From contig CBDFFZ010000008.1 of assembly GCA_965246905.1 (NCBI GenBank), positions 1-64,000 of the forward strand: 64,000 nt of DNA, in the 5' to 3' direction. The stretch is from UBA1952 sp965246905 (lineage in GTDB: Bacteria > Bacteroidota > Bacteroidia > Chitinophagales > Chitinophagaceae). This document shows, one piece after another, positions 1 through 8,122 of this stretch; positions within the stretch are counted from its first letter, which is position 1, and each line of letters begins with the position of its first letter. The position numbers were made by a program, and so were the translations under genes. Under the pieces are notes generated by a model, which was given only the letters and a program-made list of their open reading frames with translations, ran no database searches and was not told the origin of the DNA.

Positions 1-1
1 C

Positions 2-604
2 GCAGAAATAACACTGTCCTCACCACGGGGAGGCCAACCACCTATTGATCCCAAAAGTGCTGAGCCTGCTAATCAAACCGCAGCAACGGAACGCTATGAT
101 AAAGACCTGCACCTGCAAACATTGCTAGCACATACGACCAGGCTGTCGGAAATATCAGCGGTTGACTATGATGCCGTATTCTTCCCTGGCGGCCACGGCC
201 CCATGTGGGACCTGTCCGTAGATTTCCATTCCATCAATCTCATCAAGGCATTTTGGGCTGCAAAAAAGACTGTAGCTGCTGTATGCCATGCACCGGCAGC
301 ATTGCTGAATGTGGACGATGAAAACGGAGTGCCGCTAATTAAAGGCAAAAAGGTGACTGGCTTTTCTGATAGTGAAGAAGAGGCCGTTCAGCTAACGAAA
401 GTCGTCCCGTTTTTGCTCGAGGATGAGCTTAAAAGCAAAGGAGCCATCTATGAAAAAGGACCAGACTGGGCAAGCCATGTTGTTGTGGATGGCCTTTTGA
501 TAACCGGTCAGAACCCGGCGTCTTCGGGTGATGTGGCAAAGGAGTTATTAGTCCTGTTGAAGCATCAAAAAAATGCACCGTCCATGCATAGCCTTGTTCT
601 ATAA
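2..604 (+). CDS. DJ-1/PfpI family protein (type 1 glutamine amidotransferase-like), 5' end missing
   Basis: The reading frame is open from the left edge, so the true start lies outside the window. The visible protein has the family layout: an early SSPRGGQPP stretch, FFPGGHGPMWDL, and the nucleophile elbow AAVCHAPAALLN with the expected catalytic cysteine. Relatives (HchA/YajL/PfpI) act as protein or metabolite deglycases, glyoxalase-III-like enzymes or chaperones in the cytoplasm. Which activity applies cannot be read here. The next gene is a same-strand NADP-dependent oxidoreductase, and a detoxification or stress role fits this neighbourhood. A TTG at 122 could be mistaken for the start, but the family's N-terminal sequence is already present upstream of it. 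Confidence 0.9.
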   Translation, partial: AEITLSSPRGGQPPIDPKSAEPANQTAATERYDKDLHLQTLLAHTTRLSEISAVDYDAVFFPGGHGPMWDLSVDFHSINLIKAFWAAKKTVAAVCHAPAALLNVDDENGVPLIKGKKVTGFSDSEEEAVQLTKVVPFLLEDELKSKGAIYEKGPDWASHVVVDGLLITGQNPASSGDVAKELLVLLKHQKNAPSMHSLVL

Positions 605-652
605 AAAAGCCTTTAGCATGCGTCAAATTACCTGTTCATCAAATTGCCAATC

Positions 653-1648
653 ATGAAAACCAAGCAGATAGTGCTGTTGAAAAGACCAGTGGGAAGACCT
701 ACGCTGGCAGACTTTCGCACGGAAGAAGTAGACTTGCCTGAAGTTCAGGAGGGCGAAGTGTTGCTGGCCCCTTTGTACTATTCTGTAGATCCTTATATGA
801 GAGGCAGGATGAACGATGCAAAGTCGTATGTTCCGCCTTTTGAGACCGGCGCACCTATTGTTGGTGCAGCTGTTGCACGCATCCTGAAAAGCCGGGTAAA
901 AGACCTGGGTGAAGGGACTGTAGTTACCGGCATGTTGCCCTGGAGCCAGCAATATGTAGTAAGCGCAAAGGGCTTGCATAAAATTGACACGGTGGGGCCG
1001 CCGCTGAGCTATTATTTAGGGGTACTCGGTATGACAGGTTTAACCGCCTACTTTGGATTGCTGGACATTGGCAAACCCAGGAAAGGGGAAACGTTAGTGG
1101 TGTCGGGTGCTGCCGGCGCTGTTGGCATTGTAGTTGGGCAGATCGGGAAAATACTTGGTTGCCATGTGATCGGCATTACCGGTTCCGACGAAAAGGTTGC
1201 GCTCTTGAAAGACTTTGGTTTTAATGAAGCCATCAACTACAAAACTGCCCCAGACATGCAACAGGCAGTAGCGGCGGCTTGCCCAAAAGGAGTGGATATA
1301 TACTTCGACAATGTAGGGGGAACCATATCCGATGCCGTGATCAACAACCTTAATTTTCACGCCCGTATCCCGCTGTGCGGGCAAATTTCTCTTTACAACA
1401 ACACCGGGCCTGCGGTAGGGCCGCGCCTTCAACCGCTTTTATTAGTAAAGAGCGCGCTCATGCAAGGCTTTATCATCGGGAATTACCAGGATCGGTTTCC
1501 GGAAGGAATTGCCCAGCTTTCCAGGTGGCTGGAATCAGATGCACTAAGATTTACAGAGACAATCATTCAGGGATTCGAACAATTGCCTGTTGCATTCATT
1601 GAGCTATTTGATGGCAAGAACGTAGGGAAAATGCTGGTAGAAGCTTAG
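653..1648 (+). CDS. NADP-dependent oxidoreductase, medium-chain (MDR) superfamily
   Basis: This 331-residue protein belongs to the zinc-free prostaglandin-reductase/CurA-like branch of the medium-chain dehydrogenases. The N-terminal GroES-like half contains YSVDPYMRGRM. The Rossmann half has the cofactor loop VSGAAGAVGIVVGQIGK, followed by GCHVIGITGS. These enzymes reduce alkenal or alkenone double bonds with NADPH and detoxify reactive carbonyls. The ATG at 653 is chosen over a TTG nine bases upstream because it gives the normal MKTKQIVL start. The gene follows the DJ-1/PfpI gene by about 50 bp, and both fit carbonyl-stress defence. Confidence 0.9.
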   Translation: MKTKQIVLLKRPVGRPTLADFRTEEVDLPEVQEGEVLLAPLYYSVDPYMRGRMNDAKSYVPPFETGAPIVGAAVARILKSRVKDLGEGTVVTGMLPWSQQYVVSAKGLHKIDTVGPPLSYYLGVLGMTGLTAYFGLLDIGKPRKGETLVVSGAAGAVGIVVGQIGKILGCHVIGITGSDEKVALLKDFGFNEAINYKTAPDMQQAVAAACPKGVDIYFDNVGGTISDAVINNLNFHARIPLCGQISLYNNTGPAVGPRLQPLLLVKSALMQGFIIGNYQDRFPEGIAQLSRWLESDALRFTETIIQGFEQLPVAFIELFDGKNVGKMLVEA

Positions 1649-1688
1649 CCCAATAAGGGATGTAAATTGAGATCAGACAATAGCTTTT

Positions 1689-2087
1689 ATGCAACTAACG
1701 ATACAAGTAGCAGGACTTTTCTTGCTGGCAATGCCCATCGCCTGTATAGCGTGGACGGTCACCCACGAAGAGATCTTTAAAGAGCCACGGGACTATTGCA
1801 TCCGCAGATCCAAATCCTGCCGGACACTTTTGCAACGCAAGTTCTTTTATCTGTTCACCTGCGAATATTGCTTCAGCCATTATGTAAGCCTACTGTTCCT
1901 GATCATCACAAGATATCATTTGTTGTTTCCGGATTGGCGCGGTTACCTGGTCGCTGGCTTTGCACTTGTCTGGGTTGCGAACACTTACATGAGTTTGTTT
2001 GGCTTCATCCGTGTAGGCATGAAACGAGAGAAAATGGAAGCCAATATAGAAGAGCTGAAATTGAAAGTAGCCAAGGAGAAGGAATAA
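1689..2087 (+). CDS. Small membrane protein of unknown function
   Basis: The protein has 132 residues with two clear hydrophobic segments, near residues 5-25 (VAGLFLLAMPIACIAW) and 75-100. Between them lie a charged stretch (EEIFKEPRDYC) and a cysteine-bearing LFTCEYCFSHYV motif. The C-terminal 25 residues are strongly charged and probably helical. The CxxC pair close to a membrane segment could bind metal or be redox active, but nothing visible proves this. It sits about 40 bp after the oxidoreductase and 37 bp before the J-protein gene on the same strand, so co-transcription is likely. I do not recognise the family. Confidence 0.75.
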   Translation: MQLTIQVAGLFLLAMPIACIAWTVTHEEIFKEPRDYCIRRSKSCRTLLQRKFFYLFTCEYCFSHYVSLLFLIITRYHLLFPDWRGYLVAGFALVWVANTYMSLFGFIRVGMKREKMEANIEELKLKVAKEKE

Positions 2088-2124
2088 TAATCAGCTGCAA
2101 CAGGCAAGAACCCCAGGAACATTT

Positions 2125-3043
2125 ATGGACTACAAAGACTATTATAAAATACTGGGTGTTACCAAAACTGCAACGGCTGACGAGATCAGGAAAACTTACC
2201 GAAAGCTGGCCGTAAAATATCACCCCGATAAGAACCCAAACAACAAGGGCGCAGAAGATAAATTTAAAGAGATCAACGAAGCAAACGAAGTATTAAGTGA
2301 TCCCGAAAAAAGAAAAAAAATATGACAAGCTGGGCGCAGATTGGAAACAGCGGGAAAACATGGGTGGCTATTCGCAAGGGCATCAACAACGTAGTGGTTC
2401 ACGCAAATATTCATCTGGTGACCAATTTGATGAAAGCCATTTTTCTGACTTCTTTGAAAATATTTTTGGGCGAAAATCCGGAAATAGCTATCAGGGCCAA
2501 TCTGTATCCTATAATGGCCAGGATCTCAATGCTCAGGTCCGGCTTAGACTTCAGGAAGCATATAGTGGCACCGCTCGTAAACTAGCTCTGGAAGATGAAC
2601 AATTGGAACTAAAGATAAAGCCGGGCATTAAGGATGGGCAGGTGCTAAAACTAAAAGGCAAAGGTGGAAAAGGCATTAATCGCGGCACCGCGGGCAACCT
2701 ATACATTACTATAAATGTGTCTGAAGATCCGGACTATAAGCGGAAAGAAGATAACCTGTACTGCACTATTGATGTTGACTTATATACCGCAATATTGGGT
2801 GGTCAGAGCCTGGTAAAAACCTTGTTCAAAGAAGTAAAAGTAAACATTAGCAAAGAGACAGAGAATGGGAAAGTGATCAGGTTAAAAAGTATGGGAATGC
2901 CCGTTTACAATCAGGAGGATGAGTTTGGCGATTTATATGCCACGATAAATATTACGATGCCCAACAACCTGACATCCGAAGAGACCGATTTATTCCAGCA
3001 ATTATCAATGATCAAAAATGCAAGCCATGCTGAAGCAATATGA
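2125..3043 (+). CDS. cbpA: CbpA-type DnaJ co-chaperone, interrupted by a one-base frameshift
   Basis: The first frame (2125-2325) encodes a full J domain with DYYKILGV, the HPD triad in KYHPDKNPN and VLSDPEKRKK, then meets TGA. The second frame (to 3043) continues with YDKLGADWKQRENMGGY, a Gly-rich linker and the C-terminal client-binding domains, without a zinc finger. That is the normal CbpA layout. Family members read EKRKKYDKLGADW without a break, so one A too many lies in the A8 run at 2313-2320. It may be a sequencing error, a real mutation, or a slippery site corrected during expression. The product would stimulate an Hsp70 ATPase. A DinD-like gene overlaps its 3' end. Confidence 0.85.
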
Positions 3044-3383
3044 ACACCCAGATGCAATAATTCAGGAAAGCAATAAAAGTGAATGGCTTTTTGAGGCGAA
3101 GCTGAACTATCTGGTAAGCGAGGTGATGAACGCGTTGCACATTGAGGATGCTGACGAGATGGCCACATCTTTGAAGCGTGCTGTCTTGGCATGTGGTAGC
3201 CTTGAGCTTCCCTTGCACCGGAATTTCAAGAAAGTATTCCGATCGGACGGTGAAAATATGATCATGGATTGGAAGCTTTCGCCGCTTGCCTGCTATCTCA
3301 TTGTCATCAATTGCAACCCAGGTAATGAGCATGTGGCAAGGGCCCAACTGTACTTCGCGTTCAACAGAATTATTCACACGTAA
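3018..3383 (+). CDS. DinD/BRO-domain-like protein (truncated form)
   Basis: This 121-residue protein matches the C-terminal part of the BRO/DinD N-terminal domain. It shows SLKRAVLACGSLELPLH, then NFKKVFRSDGE and DWKLSPLACYLIVINCNP followed by VARAQLYFAFN. The family motif is LSR-ACYLI--NGDP---VA-AQ-YFA. DinD is a LexA-regulated protein that modulates RecA filaments in enterobacteria, and BRO proteins are found in phages and mobile elements. The gene overlaps the end of the J-protein gene by 26 bp, so translation may be coupled. It occupies the place where many genomes keep the CbpA modulator cbpM. ATGs at 3018 and 3027 are both possible starts. Function here is unknown. Confidence 0.65.
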   Translation: MQAMLKQYEHPDAIIQESNKSEWLFEAKLNYLVSEVMNALHIEDADEMATSLKRAVLACGSLELPLHRNFKKVFRSDGENMIMDWKLSPLACYLIVINCNPGNEHVARAQLYFAFNRIIHT

Positions 3384-3395
3384 CCGACCACGATC

Positions 3396-4388
3396 ATGAA
3401 AACTGCTGTATTTAGTGTTCACAAATTTGAGCGCGACTACTTGTTGCAAGCCAATAACAATAAGCATGAGTTGATCATGCTGGAAGAAATGCTAACGATC
3501 AACACCGTGAAGCTGGCTGCGGGCTGTCAGGCAATCTGCATTTTTGTAAGTGATAAAACAACCGCAGCAGTTCTTGACAAGCTGTTCGACATTGGTGTTT
3601 CCTGCATTGCATTACGTTCGGCAGGCTACAACCATGTAGATGTAACCGCAGCACAGCATTTAAACATCCGCCTGGCAAGAGTGCCCAAATATTCCCCCTA
3701 CTCTGTGGCAGAACATGCAACGGCGCTGATGCTTACCCTCAACAGACAGATCATTCATGCACATAACCGGATCAGCGAGCAGGACTTTTCCCTGGATGGA
3801 TTAACCGGCTTCGACATGCACGGCAAAACCGTTGGCATCATAGGCACAGGGAAAATTGGCAGTCAGCTTGCCAGCATTATGCATGGCTTTGGTTGCACCA
3901 TTCATGCCTACGATACGGTTCAAAACGAACAAATAAAAGCGGCATTCGGCGTTCGTTACGTTGAACTGCAAACCCTCTGTAGTCAATCAGATATCATATC
4001 CCTTCACTTACCGCTCAGCAAGGAAACAAAGCACATTATTAGCAAGGAAAGTATTGGCTGGATGAAGAACGGCGTGATGGTAATTAATACCAGTCGGGGC
4101 GGCCTTATAAATACCGTTGATATGGTTTCGGCCCTTAAATCCGGCAAGGTCGGCTACTTCGGTATGGACGTTTATGAGGAAGAAGAAGGCTTGTTCTTTG
4201 AAGATCATTCGCAGGACATTTTGCAGGATGATGTTTTCGCCCGGCTAATGACGTTCCGGAATGTGCTGGTGACCAGTCACCAGGCATTCCTTACTGAAAC
4301 TTCGCTCGAAAATATTGCAGCCACCACCATTCATAACCTCGACTGTTTTGAAAAGGGTACGAAGAGCGGCAATGAACTGAATACTTGA
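3396..4388 (+). CDS. ldhA: D-lactate dehydrogenase (2-hydroxyacid dehydrogenase family)
   Basis: This 330-residue protein has the D-2-hydroxyacid dehydrogenase fold. The nucleotide-binding motif is TVGIIGTGKIGSQLA. The catalytic set is an Arg in NTSRGGLINT, a Glu in VYEEEEG and a His in TSHQAFLT. The ends, MKTAVFSVHKFERDYL and the substrate loop RSAGYNHVDV, fit the fermentative LdhA branch, which reduces pyruvate to D-lactate with NADH. It lies 12 bp after the DinD-like gene on the same strand. Its place in a stress run suggests use under oxygen limitation, which is an inference from context only. Confidence 0.9.
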   Translation: MKTAVFSVHKFERDYLLQANNNKHELIMLEEMLTINTVKLAAGCQAICIFVSDKTTAAVLDKLFDIGVSCIALRSAGYNHVDVTAAQHLNIRLARVPKYSPYSVAEHATALMLTLNRQIIHAHNRISEQDFSLDGLTGFDMHGKTVGIIGTGKIGSQLASIMHGFGCTIHAYDTVQNEQIKAAFGVRYVELQTLCSQSDIISLHLPLSKETKHIISKESIGWMKNGVMVINTSRGGLINTVDMVSALKSGKVGYFGMDVYEEEEGLFFEDHSQDILQDDVFARLMTFRNVLVTSHQAFLTETSLENIAATTIHNLDCFEKGTKSGNELNT

Positions 4389-4762
4389 GACTTCAATTTT
4401 TCCGTGATTTAGAACGCGTATATCCGAACTTCTGTAGTGCTAATGATTAGTAGGTGCAAACTATTGCTGGCCGCCTTGCATGGAATGAACCTGGTGTGTG
4501 GTCTGCTGATAACGAGCCGGACGTGATCTACAATTAGTTCCCGCCGTATAAAGCGGCTGCCTGTTGATCTTCATCCAGCCGTTTTATTTTTCAGGGAAGA
4601 TCCCAACAACAAGTACGAAAGCGATTGGCCTTTCAAAAACTAAAAGTGTGATTGATGTAATTTCCTATCATCATCGTGTAATGCTCATCATTACTATTGG
4701 TGTCAACTTTGATTTGAAATAGAGAAGCTGTTTAAAGCTTCACAATCATTCAAATCAGTGCC
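4389..4762. other. Intergenic stretch without a gene
   Basis: About 370 bp between the lactate dehydrogenase gene and the exported-protein remnant. A weak CGGCTG/CAGCCG inverted repeat followed by T-rich sequence near 4551-4593 could end the upstream transcript. No ORF or RNA gene was recognised. Confidence 0.5.
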
Positions 4763-5090
4763 ATGAAAAAACAATTATCAGTATTGCTCGCATCAGTTGT
4801 AACCGTCTGCTCAATGTTGCCAACAGGCAGTTCCGCATAATCCAGTAATGACCATAAATGGGAAGTAGCTTTTAAAGTAAAGGGTGGCGCGAAGGCAGGC
4901 ATGAATACCCCGGGGGATTAGAGATAAGCCATTTTACACTGAATGCCAATTATGGTTATGAGGTGGTAAATATAAGCCTGGTAGCTCTAACGGAGTGCAT
5001 AATATCAAAACAGAGTGGCCTCCATACGAGTTGGATTTATTCTTTAATAGTGCATTGAAGTATCGAGCATCATACGCCCTATTAGAAACA
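4763..5090 (+). pseudogene. Decayed exported-protein gene
   Basis: An ATG at 4763 opens a clean signal peptide (MKKQLSVLLASVV and on to TGSSA) that stops at once with TAA at 4838-4840. The same frame continues with protein-like sequence (SSNDHKWEVAFKVKGG) up to another stop near 4920. After a shift of frame, FTLNANYGYEVVN and later IKTEWPPYELDLFF follow, with no long ORF. The pattern of signal peptide, aromatic and charged residues, multiple stops and frame changes suggests a dead periplasmic or outer-membrane protein gene. The family cannot be named. Confidence 0.55.
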
Positions 5091-5100
5091 CAACAACATT

Positions 5101-5652
5101 ATGAACAGGTATCAGGCTTTAACCGCGCATGCAGTAGCGATCATCATCACTGGTTTTGTAGTGGTGGCATTGTCGTATATCCCATCTCGTGCTATCCAAT
5201 ACATAGTGGCAACGGGTATGATTATAAGCGGGATTTTCGCTCTTACTACAGCCTATAAAAGTTGGGCGTACAAGGATACGCTGAAGTATCACCTGCTTCA
5301 TGCGGTAAGCATGTGTGGTTTTGGCTTTGGCATCTTGTTCTACGCTAATGATGTAGAACTGTTCTTTCGCATTGCCGGGCTTTTCTTCTTGTTCTACGGC
5401 GCAACAGAATTAGTGTTCTGTGCCTACCTCATGGCTATCAAAAAGAGAGTCATTTATAAGATCATTGCTACGAAAATGGTCATTGCTTTTTCTATAATTA
5501 TTGGGGCTGCTATGATTTGGGGAATGGTGTCCATCAATAGATTTCAGGCACTTGCTATTTGCGGATTGACCATGATTTTAAGCGGTATCATAACGATTGT
5601 CTTCAAGAATGACATCCGGCAATTGCACAAAGAAACCGACTATAACGCCTGA
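5101..5652 (+). CDS. HdeD-like (DUF308) membrane protein
   Basis: The protein has 183 residues with about six hydrophobic helices spaced along its length (HAVAIIITGFVVVAL, YIVATGMIISGIFAL, FFRIAGLFFLFYGAT, IAFSIIIGAAMIWGM, LAICGLTMILSGIIT). This paired-helix architecture is that of the HdeD/DUF308 family of small inner-membrane proteins. HdeD is linked to acid resistance at high cell density in E. coli; the mechanism is not established. It precedes a triple-BON gene by 35 bp, and both fit an envelope or general stress group. Confidence 0.75.
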   Translation: MNRYQALTAHAVAIIITGFVVVALSYIPSRAIQYIVATGMIISGIFALTTAYKSWAYKDTLKYHLLHAVSMCGFGFGILFYANDVELFFRIAGLFFLFYGATELVFCAYLMAIKKRVIYKIIATKMVIAFSIIIGAAMIWGMVSINRFQALAICGLTMILSGIITIVFKNDIRQLHKETDYNA

Positions 5653-5687
5653 GCCAACCGAACCCCGGAACATAAAAATATTTGACT

Positions 5688-6344
5688 ATGGACAAAGACA
5701 CCGCATTAGAACAGGAAGTCCAGAATGCACTCCGTTGGGAGCCGACATTGAAAGATGAACCCATTGCTGTCACTGTCGTTGATGGCCTTGCAACGCTTAG
5801 TGGCACAGTTAGTTCCTACATAAAAAAGATGGGAGCGGAAACAATCGTCAAAAATATATCCGGAGTAAAAGCCCTTGTTGAGAAAATTGACGTCCGGTTA
5901 AATATCCCAGAGCAGCCGAGTGATGCAGACATTGCCCGGGAAATTCTAAACGCGTTCCAATGGACGTTGGAATTTCCAAGCGACCATATTGCAATTTTGG
6001 TTGAAAATGGATGGGTAACGTTGGATGGTGAATTGGTTTGGAACCATGAAAGGGAAGATGCTATAAAAGCAGCGGCAAAACTTAAAGGTGTAAAAGGTGT
6101 TACAAGTCATATGACCATAAGAAAGAAAACGGATTTAGTAGAAAAGGTTGCGATCGAAGCGGCGCTTGCACGTAGCAGGTACGTAGATGATAAAAACATT
6201 CAGGTAAGAGTCACCACAAACAACGTCGCCCTGCTTGGGAAGGTTTCTTCCTACCATGAACGTGAAGAGGCAGAACGCATAGCGTGGAAAGCGCCTGGCG
6301 TAGCGTCTGTCAATAATCTATTGCGCTTTGAGGATTGGCTTTAG
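5688..6344 (+). CDS. Triple BON-domain protein
   Basis: This 218-residue protein consists of three BON modules, at roughly residues 4-70, 78-145 and 150-215. Each starts with a helix, reaches a Gly-X-hydrophobic strand (VVDGLATLSGTV, VENGWVTLDGEL, TTNNVALLGKV) and ends in a second helix with a GV turn (ISGVKALVEKI, LKGVKGVTSH, APGVASVNNLL). There is no signal peptide, unlike E. coli OsmY, so it is probably cytoplasmic. BON domains bind phospholipid or ligands and occur in osmotic-stress proteins. The ATG at 5688 is preferred over the upstream TTG at 5682. Confidence 0.9.
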   Translation: MDKDTALEQEVQNALRWEPTLKDEPIAVTVVDGLATLSGTVSSYIKKMGAETIVKNISGVKALVEKIDVRLNIPEQPSDADIAREILNAFQWTLEFPSDHIAILVENGWVTLDGELVWNHEREDAIKAAAKLKGVKGVTSHMTIRKKTDLVEKVAIEAALARSRYVDDKNIQVRVTTNNVALLGKVSSYHEREEAERIAWKAPGVASVNNLLRFEDWL

Positions 6345-6631
6345 CGCTTTAGCTAGATCTCTTGCAGTACTTACGTGATTGTTCATTTTGACGTTGTGCA
6401 AGGGACTGTCCGATAGTAACTCGTTCGAAATATGCCCATTTACCTCGCCCTTGGATCTATTAAGTAGGATCGCATTAATGCATTATTTGCGACTAAATCC
6501 GCTCCCCCAAAAATTTAGAATCTCGCGCTAACCCTGTAGCAGCGTTCTTAGATTATAAAATTTACTTTTATGAATTAGTCCCCTGAATAATCGTATTCAA
6601 TCCATTTAATTCACTGATTTTCATGATGTCT

Positions 6632-6676
6632 TGGTTCGAGAATAGCCCTATCAGGGACACATTATTGAAAGGCTTT
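6632..6676 (+). other. Possible degraded tRNA 3' end with downstream flank
   Basis: The sequence has a T-loop-like TGGTTCGAG, then AGGGACAC and TTATTGAAAGGCTTT. The same order (TGGTTCGAG, GGGGGCACC, TTATTGAAAGCCTTT) occurs at 11607-11647. The T-stem no longer pairs, so this is not a functional tRNA. It is best read as a decayed copy of a tRNA end and its flank. Confidence 0.35.
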
Positions 6677-6733
6677 CGTGAAAACGAGCGCCTTTTTGTT
6701 TTGTGGCCGCAGTGAAAGTTGCAGTAAACATTA

Positions 6734-6762
6734 CTCTTCAGCTGCTCTGCCAACTGAGCCTA
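6734..6762 (-). other. tRNA D-arm-like remnant
   Basis: On the minus strand this reads GGCTCAGTTGGCAGAGCAGC, the classic D-arm of bacterial elongator tRNAs. The sequence after it does not form an anticodon stem, so only the 5' part remains. It lies about 80 bp from the T-loop-like remnant and on the opposite strand, which suggests rearrangement at a former tRNA locus. Confidence 0.5.
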
Positions 6763-6835
6763 CAATGGAACTAATCATCAAAAAACGAGAATAATTTTCA
6801 GCACCGTCCGAACCTCATGGCTTTTAGAGCGAATG

Positions 6836-7411
6836 TCATTCTGCCAATAGTTGATCAATCGTTGCCAGCACGCGTGGAGAATAGAGCATCAGAGGGTGAG
6901 CGGGCGCAAAGAATCTGACCGTTCGCCAGGAGGGCATCAAGGACGAAGCAGAAGGAATGATGATCAGATCAAGCGGCGTGTAGAGCACCGTGCACGCTAT
7001 CCCATCCAGCGTGGACAGGTCTCTGTTAAGCATTCGGAGAAACTGGCTTTGGGGCCGCATCTGGGCGATTCCCGCGCCCCTCAAAAGAAAAGCAGCCTTT
7101 GTGCCATTATTTGGCGAGGCTATCGAGATGAAGCGGTCGGTACGGTCTGCGCCGCTCAGGCATTGCAGATAATAACGGCACACCAGGCCACCCATGCTGA
7201 ATCCCACAAGATCGATGCGATGGTCATTTGCGATATTGTCGGCGATGTATGCTGCCAGTATTCCGGCAAGTTGCTCAATCGGGGCGCTTCCGTCGCTTGG
7301 TAATATGCCAGGGCAAAGAACGGTCCTTCCCTTTCGCACAAGGTAGCTGGCCATACTCTTCATGCGGCCCGGATTATCAGTTAAGCCATGGACAAGAACA
7401 ACGGTGTTCAT
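6836..7411 (-). CDS. Lipase-like alpha/beta hydrolase
   Basis: The protein is 191 residues from the ATG at 7411, which puts the first beta strand and oxyanion loop at MNTVVLVHGLTDNP. The nucleophile elbow is LVGFSMGGLVCRYY (GxSxG). The acid is probably the Asp in YTPLDLIIIP and the base the His in FFAPAHPLML. There is no clear signal peptide, so it is probably intracellular. Substrate is unknown; triacylglycerol-lipase/LipA-like family members cleave ester bonds. An upstream extension to 7516 exists but has unconvincing composition. A tiny cold-shock-like ORF lies just upstream on the same strand. Confidence 0.8.
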   Translation of the reverse strand: MNTVVLVHGLTDNPGRMKSMASYLVRKGRTVLCPGILPSDGSAPIEQLAGILAAYIADNIANDHRIDLVGFSMGGLVCRYYLQCLSGADRTDRFISIASPNNGTKAAFLLRGAGIAQMRPQSQFLRMLNRDLSTLDGIACTVLYTPLDLIIIPSASSLMPSWRTVRFFAPAHPLMLYSPRVLATIDQLLAE

Positions 7412-7478
7412 GAGGGTATTTAGCATTGGATGGCAACAGGACGGATATTGACCGCGATGATGCTTCTTCGGGTCTGCT

Positions 7479-7619
7479 TTACATCGAACCTGACCTTCGT
7501 GCCAGGGCAATGGCATCTTCCAGTCCTAAGGCGACCAGAACGATCTCACGTCCATTATCGTCCATCAAGTAGCCCAGTCCTTTTTTGAAGTCTACGGCTT
7601 TGATTATCCCAGCACTCAT
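7479..7619 (-). CDS. Tiny cold-shock-domain-like protein (46 residues)
   Basis: A short minus-strand frame starts at ATG 7619 and ends at TAA 7479. It reads MSAGIIKAVDFKKGLGYLMD, then DNGREIVLVALGLEDAIA. This follows the first half of a cold-shock domain: GxIKxxDxKKGxGY at the RNP1 position and DNGREIxLVALGL in place of the usual DIFVHxSGL. The key aromatics of RNP1 and RNP2 are mostly replaced, and the second half of the barrel is missing. It may be a truncated, non-binding relic or a small regulator. It lies 67 bp upstream of the lipase start. Confidence 0.45.
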   Translation of the reverse strand: MSAGIIKAVDFKKGLGYLMDDNGREIVLVALGLEDAIALARRSGSM

Positions 7620-8122
7620 AAATGTCTTAATGAAATTGTTAGTTGGGCAAAAGTAAGATGGCGAAGAACAGAATAAGATTTTAGTAGATTAAGTTTTGAG
7701 TAACCGTCAGTTAATGACTTCGCAAATGTTTGTGTCGGGAAATAGTTACCAAATCTTCTTGCTGCATGGGCGTAGGATCATTTCAATAAGTTCTTTTGGA
7801 CATACTTCCCATTGCGTGCGCTATTCGATAGATGCTTATCCTTTATGTCAGTGTTATGTGCAGCTATGCCACCGTAACTGTCGGCAACGATTTGAGCAAA
7901 ATCAAATAGTTTGGTTTTGAGCTCAAGTAAAAATAACCACGTCACTATAAATGACACGTAGGACACGTAAAGTTGTTCATTTATTATTTAAAGTATTTTA
8001 GCCTATACATCTGATACATTCCTGTACTTATTAAAGAGATAGAATGGTAAAGCAGACTTAACATCCGGCAAGGGTCACTCATCTACATTTGCGCTTCAAA
8101 GGGATATCTGATCAACTCTATC
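7620..8122. other. Intergenic stretch without a recognised gene
   Basis: About 500 bp, rather AT-rich, between the minus-strand lipase side and the plus-strand DUF6089 gene. It must hold divergent promoters. A plus-strand frame at 7696-7920 has no coding character, and I see no RNA gene. Confidence 0.5.

Noticed and set aside
6568..6753. 61-codon minus-strand ORF
   Set aside because: It spans the tRNA remnants and their flank, which explain the sequence better.
7696..7920. 74-codon plus-strand ORF
   Set aside because: Ser/His/Cys-rich random-like composition in an AT-rich intergenic stretch.
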